Of a stretch of DNA of 41,498 bases, positions 32,688 through 37,724 are shown piece after piece. The stretch lies in IMG/VR virus record IMGVR_UViG_3300042344_000264, positions 1-41,498 of that record; one strand, written 5' to 3'. The translations under genes and the position numbers were made by a program. Within the stretch, counting starts at the first letter, position 1. Every line of letters starts with the position of its first letter. The notes beneath the pieces were generated by a model. It was not told the DNA's origin. It made no database searches and was given only the letters and a program-made list of their open reading frames with translations. This stretch comes from a virus.

Positions 32688-32929
32688 CACCAGAAAACGC
32701 CATAGCTACAGAGATGCTACTCCTTCAGGCTGAGGAGGAGATTTCAAAATTGAAAAATGAAATTCAAATTTTAAAAAAGGAACGTGAAATTGAGGCTGAC
32801 ATTCAGCTTCGCATTGCGCTCAAGGCGGACCACTACTATATGCAGCTTCAGGCTATCCGTGAGGCTGCTTTTGGTGAGGTTCACGGCATCATGGCGGAGG
32901 ATCTGTCATTCATGAGTGAACGAGAATGA
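32684..32929 (+). CDS. Coiled-coil hypothetical protein
   Basis: 81 residues. Residues about 8-45 (LLLQAEEEISKLKNEIQIL then KKEREIEADIQLRIALKA) form a coiled coil. The DNA encoding SKLKNEIQILKK is very AT-rich and contains the phrase AAATTCAAATTTT, also found in the gene at 33512. It overlaps both neighbours by four bases. No function is recognised. Confidence 0.58.
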   Translation: MTPENAIATEMLLLQAEEEISKLKNEIQILKKEREIEADIQLRIALKADHYYMQLQAIREAAFGEVHGIMAEDLSFMSERE

Positions 32930-33507
32930 GCGAGGCACCCAAGCGCAAGAAGAGGAACGCCGTGTACCGCTCCCCTGAGAGTAGGGCACGGCAGCTTGCT
33001 GGACTGAGTGGCGTTAAAATTGAGAAGCATGTGCCTGGAGTGATACAAGAGAAGGTGAACGGATTAGGGGCGCTTGCCGGTATACCGCCGGAGATACAGA
33101 AGAAAGTGCTGGACTTGTTCATCACGGGTCAGCACTCAAGAGCCATAGCTATGCAGCTTGGCATAAGCGAGCGGAGTGTGGACGAGATCAAGGTCAGTGC
33201 GCTCGATATGGATAGCCAGTTCCGCAATGCGTACTTCAACACGAACCTGAAGGCGAAGCTGCAAAGTGTCATCGACGGAGCTGCGCAGCGGGTCATGGAG
33301 CTTATGCCGGAGATGAGCGCGAAGGACGCTGTGCTGGCGCTAGGTATCACGTTGGACAAGTATGCTAACCTAGAGAAGAACAAGACGCCGGATGCGCTGC
33401 ATCAGCATGTTCACTTGCATACGAACCAGGACATCTCAGCCGCTTTCATGGCGGCCCTTAAGCCGCCGAAAGCACAAGATCATGTTGGAACGATTGAAAA
33501 CGAGTGA
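32926..33507 (+). CDS. HTH protein, possible terminase small subunit
   Basis: 193 residues. A basic N-terminus (KRKKRNAVYRSPESRARQL) is followed by a helix-turn-helix (SRAIAMQLGISERSVDEIKV, about 73-92) and a helical region with AVLALGITLDKYANLEKNKT. HTH plus a helical oligomerisation region and the phrase LGITLDKY-like are reminiscent of terminase small subunits, which recognise phage DNA for packaging, and no other candidate for that subunit is seen. However, the large subunit is 4 kb away and on the far side of a leftward gene block. A transcription regulator is an equal alternative. Confidence 0.5.
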   Translation: MSEAPKRKKRNAVYRSPESRARQLAGLSGVKIEKHVPGVIQEKVNGLGALAGIPPEIQKKVLDLFITGQHSRAIAMQLGISERSVDEIKVSALDMDSQFRNAYFNTNLKAKLQSVIDGAAQRVMELMPEMSAKDAVLALGITLDKYANLEKNKTPDALHQHVHLHTNQDISAAFMAALKPPKAQDHVGTIENE

Positions 33508-33511
33508 TGCG

Positions 33512-33736
33512 ATGGCAGATTTGGAATCCAAAATCGAAATTCAAATTCCAAATTCAAATTTCAAAATCGAAATTCAAAATTCAAATTTGGTTTTACCGAA
33601 CGAGATTGACCTGGCCAATGAAGTCCTGGACCTGCGCGATCTTACCGAGCGGTACTGGCGCATCATCCAAGCGCAGCACGTTCGGATCGCGCTGCTAGAG
33701 AGCGACTTGCGATGTGTGACGATTGCGAAGCGTTAG
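33512..33736 (+). CDS. Small protein with an AT-rich repeat near its start
   Basis: 74 residues from ATG 33512, four bases after the preceding stop. The N-terminal part (ESKIEIQIPNSNFKIEIQNS) is encoded by an AT-rich repetitive stretch; KIEIQ recurs 11 residues apart. The rest (LANEVLDLRDLTERYWRIIQ then AQHVRIALLES) is a helical, coiled-coil-like segment with ordinary codons. The repeat looks inserted or expanded in an otherwise GC-richer gene. It overlaps the last gene of this strand by 25 bases. Confidence 0.5.
   Translation: MADLESKIEIQIPNSNFKIEIQNSNLVLPNEIDLANEVLDLRDLTERYWRIIQAQHVRIALLESDLRCVTIAKR
33530..33590 (+). repeat. AT-rich direct repeats inside the 33512 gene
   Basis: AAAATCGAAATTCAAA occurs at 33530-33545 and 33563-33578, exactly 33 bases apart, with further copies of AAATTCAAA between and after. 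A related phrase lies near 32757 in the gene two upstream. The stretch is low in complexity and would melt easily. Confidence 0.85.
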
Positions 33737-33894
33737 AAGAGGAGTCGGAGTATTATGCGAGTGAGGCCGCGAAATGGCGGAGCATGTATGAGGTATCACA
33801 TAGGCGGGAAAGGATGTTGGCGCGCCAGCTCGCTACGTTGCTCGAGAGTCTGCGTAGGGTAGCGCGTGAGGTGCGTGGGTTGGGAAGGAATTAG
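33712..33894 (+). CDS. Small helical protein ending the rightward early operon
   Basis: 60 residues: MCDDCEALEEESEYYASEAA then KWRSMYEVSHRRERMLARQL. It is a highly charged helix with CDDC at the start, possibly a spanin-like or coiled-coil oligomer but without membrane segment. It overlaps the previous gene by 25 bases. It is the last rightward gene before the convergent leftward cluster; a shared hairpin lies 12 bases after its stop. Confidence 0.5.
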   Translation: MCDDCEALEEESEYYASEAAKWRSMYEVSHRRERMLARQLATLLESLRRVAREVRGLGRN

Positions 33895-33901
33895 GGCAGA
33901 G

Positions 33902-33928
33902 AAAACCCCTAGGCGGTTAACCTAGGGG
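33902..33928 (-). terminator. Hairpin terminator of the leftward cluster
   Basis: CCCCTAGG (33906-33913) pairs perfectly with CCTAGGGG (33921-33928) around a seven-base loop. On the minus strand the stem is followed by TTTT (33905-33902), so it reads as an intrinsic terminator for the leftward genes. On the plus strand no T-run follows, so for the rightward operon it is only a weak stop or an RNA-stabilising hairpin. Confidence 0.75.
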
Positions 33929-33936
33929 CGCTCTGG

Positions 33937-34209
33937 TTAGGCGTCCATGCTGGCAAGGGATCGCTCTATTTCATCGGCGAGGAGCTCGGGGTCGTACCCA
34001 TCAAACAGGTCAGACATCGATGCAGCCGCCCCGTTTGCGTCAGCCCGCCACAAGCGCGAGAGTGCCGATTCTAGGCGCGCTGGAAGCGTGTAGGGTAGGA
34101 TGGTGAATTCGTCGTCGTCAAAGCGAAGGCGGGCCTGATAAAGCGCGCTGGATTCGCCAACGAAAATTTCCGGCTCTGTGCCTTTGGTTGTTTGGATGCG
34201 GTAGTACAT
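33937..34209 (-). CDS. Hypothetical protein, last gene of leftward cluster
   Basis: 90 residues, MYYRIQTTKGTEPEIFVGES onward. A beta-rich first half is followed by a helical acidic second half (LFDGYDPELLADEIERSLAS). Start and preceding stop overlap (TAATG), so it is coupled to the gene upstream. Its stop lies eight bases before the terminator hairpin. No family is recognised. Confidence 0.58.
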   Translation of the reverse strand: MYYRIQTTKGTEPEIFVGESSALYQARLRFDDDEFTILPYTLPARLESALSRLWRADANGAAASMSDLFDGYDPELLADEIERSLASMDA

Positions 34210-34418
34210 TAGGCCAGCTCCTCCAATAGCTCAGTGTCTACGTTCGCGCGGCCTTCCATGCGATGCGCGTCTTCTTTAGCTCCGTTGACGGCTTCGATGG
34301 CGGCCTCAAGCGATTGCAAGGCGTCTTCGATGAGGTCAACAACACTCTCGTTGTCTCGGATATGCCACAAGGCCGCCTCAAGCGCGACTTTGGTTTCAAT
34401 GAGTAATGGGGTTCTCAT
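34209..34418 (-). CDS. Small acidic helical protein
   Basis: 69 residues: MRTPLLIETKVALEAALWHI then IEDALQSLEAAIEAVNGAKE. Almost entirely acidic amphipathic helix. It is coupled on both sides, with two bases between it and the GP88-like gene and TAATG overlap downstream. Function unknown. Confidence 0.58.
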   Translation of the reverse strand: MRTPLLIETKVALEAALWHIRDNESVVDLIEDALQSLEAAIEAVNGAKEDAHRMEGRANVDTELLEELA

Positions 34419-34420
34419 GT

Positions 34421-35026
34421 TTAGTGCAGGCGGTAGGTTACAGTTTGGACGTCTTTAGACCAGCATCGGCGGCAATCGCCACACTTGTTGCCTTGTGTTG
34501 GCGCTGGGCAATCGCCAGCGGTTGACGAGACTTCGCTGGTTGTCAGCCCTAGGCCATGCGCTAAGCTGTTCGGGCCTGCTTTGTCGACCATGTAGGCGCT
34601 TAGGCGTACCGTGAGGTTGGAAGGGAATGCGCCAAATAATTCGACGTATTCTGACACGATGCCGTATTCTTTGGTTGGCAACCAGAATTGGATATTAGGC
34701 AGCGCGATTGCGATGCGAACGATACTCTTTAGCGTTTTGAGGCTCTGAAGGTCACCACTATCGAACCAACGGAAAAAGCCGCTCTTTTCCGTAGCGCGGA
34801 TCTTGGCAATCATGGCGGGTACCCATTCAGGCGACTCCATAAGCGCAAGCCGTTGCTGTAGGGCTCTTTGGACGTTGGGCATACGGTAGAAGCCGGATAG
34901 TGCGTAGCATCCGTGACATACAGAGCCTTCCACTTGAGCGAGTTTCGAGCCTGTCCTGCATGCGAGAGCGGGTACTGACCAGCCTTGGCATGGCATCTTT
35001 GATGGTTGTGAGAGAGTGAGTTGCAT
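34421..35026 (-). CDS. GP88-family protein (cysteine-rich)
   Basis: 201 residues. PSKMPCQGWSVPALACRTGS (about 8-27) and VEGSVCHGCYALSGFYRMPN (32-51) are the signature of the phage gene product 88 family. WFDSGDLQSLKTLKSIVRIA and the NIQFWLPTKEY segment follow in the same order. A cysteine cluster (DCPAP, KCGDCRRCW) closes the protein. The cysteines suggest bound metal or an iron-sulphur cluster, but the biochemical role of the family is not established. It is the largest gene of the leftward cluster. The start lies 34 bases upstream of the neighbouring small gene's stop, in a TATATATG context. Confidence 0.85.
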   Translation of the reverse strand: MQLTLSQPSKMPCQGWSVPALACRTGSKLAQVEGSVCHGCYALSGFYRMPNVQRALQQRLALMESPEWVPAMIAKIRATEKSGFFRWFDSGDLQSLKTLKSIVRIAIALPNIQFWLPTKEYGIVSEYVELFGAFPSNLTVRLSAYMVDKAGPNSLAHGLGLTTSEVSSTAGDCPAPTQGNKCGDCRRCWSKDVQTVTYRLH

Positions 35027-35060
35027 ATATCTTGTTTGTAGTGTGTTAGGTTGCTGAGTA

Positions 35061-35177
35061 TTACTTGCGAGCGTCTTTAAGGGCTGATATCCACAGTGTT
35101 GCGGTTAGCAATAGGCAGCCGGCAGCCATAAGCTGAAGGGAGAGGCGGACATAAGCTGCGTATTCGAAGGTATTCAT
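35061..35177 (-). CDS. Tiny membrane protein
   Basis: 38 residues: MNTFEYAAYVRLSLQLMAAG then CLLLTATLWISALKDARK. One membrane helix covers about residues 11-30 and the end is basic. It lies in the leftward cluster with 24 bases to the gene before it. Upstream it shares the phrase TAACCCAAT with the gene at 35202, which may be a cis element. Confidence 0.58.
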   Translation of the reverse strand: MNTFEYAAYVRLSLQLMAAGCLLLTATLWISALKDARK

Positions 35178-35201
35178 ATCGTTTGGGTTCATTGGGTTAA
35201 G

Positions 35202-35453
35202 TTAGTCTTGAGTAAAGATTCGAAGGGTTCTCAGTGCGTTGTTGAATGCTGCGCGCTCATTCACGCCGATGTCAGAGAACCACTTGCGAAGGCGCGTGCC
35301 GTTTGGAGTCGTGAAGGTTAGATCAAAGCTGCACTTGCGACCATAGGGGTAAAAAACGCCGCGATGACTATAGCGTAAGGTGTTAGTGTGCAGTGTGAAG
35401 GTGAAGGACTTTGCACCTTCGTAGATCGTGTAGGATTTATCTGTTTTTAGCAT
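35202..35453 (-). CDS. Small beta-rich hypothetical protein
   Basis: 83 residues: MLKTDKSYTIYEGAKSFTFT then LHTNTLRYSHRGVFYPYGRK. Alternating beta strands with many aromatics and a helical end (NERAAFNNALRTLRIFTQD). The start is 21 bases from the preceding stop, in a leader with TAACCCAAT. No family is recognised. Confidence 0.58.
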   Translation of the reverse strand: MLKTDKSYTIYEGAKSFTFTLHTNTLRYSHRGVFYPYGRKCSFDLTFTTPNGTRLRKWFSDIGVNERAAFNNALRTLRIFTQD

Positions 35454-35474
35454 GATGTTGAATTGGGTTAGGGG

Positions 35475-35669
35475 TTAGGCTAGCGTGACGCAAGCACGCT
35501 TTAGAACGGCGACTCTGTAAGCCATTAAAGCGTTTGTTGCGTTTAAGATACGCAGATAAGCCTCTGTAATTGGCATGCCAAGCGTGCCCGCAGTGCGGAG
35601 TGCAAGCAGCTCTGCTTGTGCTGATTGGAGCTCTGCGTTGAGGGAGTCGATTAGTGATGTGTTATTCAT
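35475..35669 (-). CDS. Small helical protein, first gene of leftward cluster
   Basis: 64 residues from the ATG whose complement is at 35667-35669 (MNNTSLIDSLNAELQSAQAE then LLALRTAGTLGMPITEAYLR). A longer in-frame extension upstream contains odd Cys/His/Arg-rich sequence and the promoter, and is rejected. The protein is helical. A promoter-like sequence ends only about ten bases before the start, so the message would be nearly leaderless. Function unknown. Confidence 0.6.
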   Translation of the reverse strand: MNNTSLIDSLNAELQSAQAELLALRTAGTLGMPITEAYLRILNATNALMAYRVAVLKRACVTLA

Positions 35670-35678
35670 ACGGGTGCA

Positions 35679-35707
35679 AAGATACGGCGCTTTGCATAAG
35701 TACGCAA
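35679..35707 (-). promoter_or_regulatory. Leftward promoter-like sequence
   Basis: On the minus strand TTGCGT (complement of 35702-35707), 17 bases and TATCTT (complement of 35679-35684) make a -35/-10 pair facing the leftward cluster. The downstream base pattern TATCTTTG also fits the TAnnTTTG element known from Bacteroidota. It lies directly ahead of the first gene of the cluster. Confidence 0.45.
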
Positions 35708-35829
35708 CAAAAAAGCGAGCATGAGCAAAGAAAAGCGATGTGCCTGGCAATAGAACGCGTGCAGCGTGCAACTCGGTGGATGCGCTGGTGACGAGCCGGT
35801 CGGAGCATGATACGGAGTGCGTGCGGCAT

Positions 35830-35859
35830 ATGTGCGGAGCGGCTCGCAAATGTGCGGAG
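35830..35859. repeat. Direct repeat pair ATGTGCGGAG
   Basis: ATGTGCGGAG occurs at 35830-35839 and 35850-35859, 20 bases apart, within a stretch of further GTGCG repeats (to about 35882). Similar spacing to the pair at 35985 suggests binding sites about two helical turns apart. Confidence 0.75.
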
Positions 35860-35895
35860 TGCGTGCGAGTGCGTGCGTGCGAAAGCGGCGGGCAA

Positions 35896-35920
35896 ATACC
35901 CTAGTGCCGTAGTAGGGTAT
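35896..35920. promoter_or_regulatory. Operator-like inverted repeat ATACCCTA / TAGGGTAT
   Basis: ATACCCTA (35896-35903) and TAGGGTAT (35913-35920) are perfect inverted copies around nine bases. There is no T-tract after it, so it is more like a protein-binding site than a terminator. Confidence 0.5.
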
Positions 35921-35984
35921 TGGATTCGTTACAGCCCCCGCGACACACGAGACGACCGCGCGTCCGCGCCTCGTGCTGCCCGCC

Positions 35985-36019
35985 GCTAAAGTCGTATGGT
36001 CGGCAGCTAAAGTCGTATG
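35985..36019. repeat. Direct repeat pair GCTAAAGTCGTATG
   Basis: The 14-base sequence GCTAAAGTCGTATG is found at 35985-35998 and again at 36006-36019, exactly 21 bases apart and identical. In a gene-free region this is iteron-like. Confidence 0.8.
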
Positions 36020-36237
36020 CCCGCGCCCCTTCGCGCCCCTCGTGCGTCCCATCGGCACGTCACAAGCGACCTCCCCGACCATCAAACGGACCATCGCGAC
36101 ACCACCAGTTTGGACTGCCCTTGCAAGCGGCTGCGGCTGAGTAGGTTGGCCATAACGCAATACAACGCATATCATATGGAATGGGTTTTTACAGAGAGAA
36201 ACGGTGAATCTACAGAGTAAAACCGGCGATAGGGGGG

Positions 36238-36299
36238 GAGGGGGATCGACAACGCCCGGCGCCGACGACGTGGACGCATAAGACCCCTCAGATTTTTTT
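36238..36299 (+). terminator. Possible intrinsic terminator
   Basis: GAGGGG (36238-36243) can pair with CCCCTC (36284-36289) around a GC-rich inner segment, and AGA then seven T (36293-36299) follows. The long loop and the lack of an obvious rightward transcript upstream lower confidence. Confidence 0.3.
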
Positions 36300-36321
36300 G
36301 CGCCAACTGGCCCCTTTGCGC

Positions 36322-36349
36322 TTGCGCATCACCGTCGCCATGCTATATT
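36322..36349 (+). promoter_or_regulatory. Promoter-like sequence for the small RNA candidate
   Basis: TTGCGC (36322-36327), 16 bases, TATATT (36344-36349). This is the best sigma70-like match seen in the intergenic region and has the same -35 and spacing as the copy at 25885. A hairpin-rich stretch with an intrinsic terminator begins about eight bases downstream. Confidence 0.5.
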
Positions 36350-36354
36350 CCCCT

Positions 36355-36438
36355 ACGTCTTGCAAGACATTTCCCAACCGTGCGCAGCGGTTGGCCGAGC
36401 CCGTTACACCGTCGTAAGTGTAGCGGGCTTTCTTCTTG
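36355..36438 (+). ncRNA. Candidate small structured RNA ending in an intrinsic terminator
   Basis: About 84 bases follow the promoter at 36322. In order they contain the self-complementary GTCTTGCAAGAC (36357-36368), a seven-pair hairpin CCAACCG / CGGTTGG (36374-36394, loop seven), and a terminator hairpin GCCCGTTACAC / GTGTAGCGGGC (36399-36428, one GU pair, loop eight) followed by TTTCTTCTT. There is no start codon with a sensible reading frame. Promoter, two hairpins and terminator in under 120 bases is the usual build of a small regulatory RNA. It could instead be the leader and terminator of an early transcript. No known RNA family is recognised. Confidence 0.5.
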
Positions 36439-36602
36439 CCCTACACCTGTAGCTTGCCCTAGCCTGCGCATGGCAGCGTGCGTACACGTTGTGCCGCTGG
36501 GTGCAATAGACGAGTTCTGTGGGGATCTTGTCGAGCGGGTGCCCGGTTAGCTGGCCCTTGTTGGGCGTAAGCTTGCGCTGCCTTTACCCTTACCTTGCAT
36601 GC

Positions 36603-36619
36603 TACACTTGGGTAGTGTA
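36603..36619. promoter_or_regulatory. Palindromic operator-like site ahead of the 36634 gene
   Basis: TACACT (36603-36608) and AGTGTA (36614-36619) are perfect inverted copies around five bases, ending 15 bases before the ATG at 36634. The position suits a repressor or translational control site. Confidence 0.45.
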
Positions 36620-36633
36620 CCGTCGCTAGTACT

Positions 36634-37041
36634 ATGACCAAGTACACACTAAGCGAGAAGACGGTTAAGCAGCACTTAGGCCCCGCGTATAGGCCACTAG
36701 CATACAAGCTTGATGAGGACTATATCGAGCGTAAAGCCTTTAAGGGCATTCGTCGTATCTATCGCAGCGACTTGCTTGATGGAACGCTTGCTTGTGAAGT
36801 GGCCGAACAGGAGCAACCTGTGGAAGAGTCTACGCCGGTAGTACCAGTGACACCTGTGCCAGAACCGCAGCAGTTACCGGTAAGTGGTGAGGTTACGGAA
36901 CAAACGATTGTCATGTTGTATCCCAATAGTCGCTGGGTAAAGACGGACTTGGAGGATAAGGTGTTTGTGGGGGCTAGAGGCTTTAACTTTCGTAAAGGTC
37001 AGAAGATCCGGGTTAAGAACAAGATCATATGCATAAGATAA
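36634..37041 (+). CDS. Hypothetical two-part protein
   Basis: 135 residues. Residues 1-60 (MTKYTLSEKTVKQHLGPAYR then YIERKAFKGIRRIYRSDLLD) look like a small helical basic domain. Residues about 63-85 are a Pro/Glu/Val linker, and residues about 90-135 (IVMLYPNSRWVKTDLEDKVF then VGARGFNFRKGQKIRVKNKI) form a second, basic, beta-rich domain. No family is recognised. It begins the segment that leads to the terminase, after a palindrome. No Shine-Dalgarno is seen. Confidence 0.6.
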   Translation: MTKYTLSEKTVKQHLGPAYRPLAYKLDEDYIERKAFKGIRRIYRSDLLDGTLACEVAEQEQPVEESTPVVPVTPVPEPQQLPVSGEVTEQTIVMLYPNSRWVKTDLEDKVFVGARGFNFRKGQKIRVKNKIICIR

Positions 37042-37232
37042 CGCTTAAGGACAAGTTAGCGGTATATGACAAGCTTGAGCAGCTTAAGTGCAAGCTTAAG
37101 TCGCTTATCATAGCACTTAGCGCAGGTTATGTTCTGCATATCGCGCTTAAGTGGGGCTTAAGCTTGGTGAATGCACAAGAGATGCAGCTTAACACGTTTG
37201 AGTTGGCTATACTCTGGATTATCTGTTCTTAA
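37029..37232 (+). CDS. Small membrane protein
   Basis: 67 residues. A lysine-rich coiled N-terminus (KDKLAVYDKLEQLKCKLK) leads to a membrane helix (about 25-45, SLIIALSAGYVLHIALKWGL) and a second hydrophobic end (TFELAILWIICS). It overlaps the previous gene by 13 bases. Topology resembles small phage membrane proteins such as antiholins, but it is far from the lysis cassette. Confidence 0.55.
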   Translation: MHKITLKDKLAVYDKLEQLKCKLKSLIIALSAGYVLHIALKWGLSLVNAQEMQLNTFELAILWIICS

Positions 37233-37359
37233 GCTAAGGCTTACTTCTTACTGCGCAGTTAAAGTTAAGCTTTATCTTGCACTCTACTTCGTGTTGCCGT
37301 TCGCACTAGGCTTTGCCCAGATGCTCACTCTCGCAGCTAAAGCTGCTCACCGGAGGTGA
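37171..37359 (+). CDS. Overlapping small membrane protein (tentative)
   Basis: Up to 62 residues in another frame, overlapping the preceding gene by 62 bases. The C-terminal half (VKLYLALYFVLPFALGFAQM) is a clear membrane helix. The stop TGA falls inside GGAGGTGAT, an almost full complement of the 16S rRNA 3' end. The true start may be internal (for example TTG near 37198). Overlapping membrane genes are common in phages, but chance is possible. Confidence 0.35.
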   Translation: MHKRCSLTRLSWLYSGLSVLKLRLTSYCAVKVKLYLALYFVLPFALGFAQMLTLAAKAAHRR

Positions 37360-37724
37360 TAAACAATCCGGCAAGAAGAGTTGCGAGTGAGCATAGTACC
37401 CCCAAGAATCAGCATTACTGCCTACGCTTGGGGGAGTACTATACAAAAAGGAGATCAACGATCCGTATAAGTGTCGTCGTTTCGTTTCGCAATTACAGTC
37501 GTGAGTGATGGCTACCCGTTCGGGAAACTCTTGCCCTTCTCGTAGGCGTGACTGTCAGCACTCTGCAACTTTGAGACCGATGCAGATGTTTAATCCAGCT
37601 CAAGAGGAATAGCTGGAACCATTTAGTCGCTCGTGCGTCCGATGTTTCAGGTGGCGCAGAAGGTACACGGTCGTTTATTTGACGACAGAGAGAATTTAGA
37701 GCATCTTCAGGGAAAGTCAACACT
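37360..37724 (+). other. Hairpin-rich leader of the terminase gene (365 bases)
   Basis: No supported gene. CCGGA pairs with TCCGG around 37351-37372. ATAGTA plus CCCCCAAG (37393-37406) pairs with CTTGGGGG and TACTAT (37427-37442) across a 20-base loop, with two bulged bases. CCCG-TT-CGGG lies near 37516. TAGGCGTGAC near 37545 repeats ten bases of the 3214 element. CCAGCT pairs with AGCTGG near 37595-37616. GTCGT and ACGAC near 37669-37685 are followed by AGAGAGA. A minus-strand frame (37493-37723) is not convincing. This looks like a structured untranslated leader. Confidence 0.5.

Larger units (their letters stand above)
35670..36633. other. Divergent intergenic control region (964 bases)
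   Basis: No convincing gene lies here. Open frames on both strands are long only because the sequence is GC-rich, and their products are Arg/Ala/Pro-rich without structure. The region separates leftward and rightward genes. It holds two pairs of direct repeats spaced 20 and 21 bases apart, an eight-base inverted repeat at 35896, a G-run (36232-36244), a possible T-tract terminator, a promoter-like sequence, a hairpin-rich small RNA candidate and a perfect palindrome ahead of 36634. Such a region could contain the replication origin and early promoters. Confidence 0.6.

Noticed and set aside
35666-36175. Minus-strand gene of 169 residues, and plus-strand frames at 35807-36220
   Set aside because: GC-rich DNA gives long frames by chance. 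The predicted proteins are Arg/Ala/Pro/His-rich without structure, and the frames overlap each other and the repeats and promoter.
37393-37442. Intrinsic terminator
   Set aside because: The 14-pair stem is strong, but no T-tract follows it on either strand and the loop is 20 bases.
37493-37723. Minus-strand gene of 76 residues ahead of the terminase
   Set aside because: Its product is Arg/Ser-rich with no recognisable fold, it opposes flanking genes, and the DNA is better explained by hairpins.
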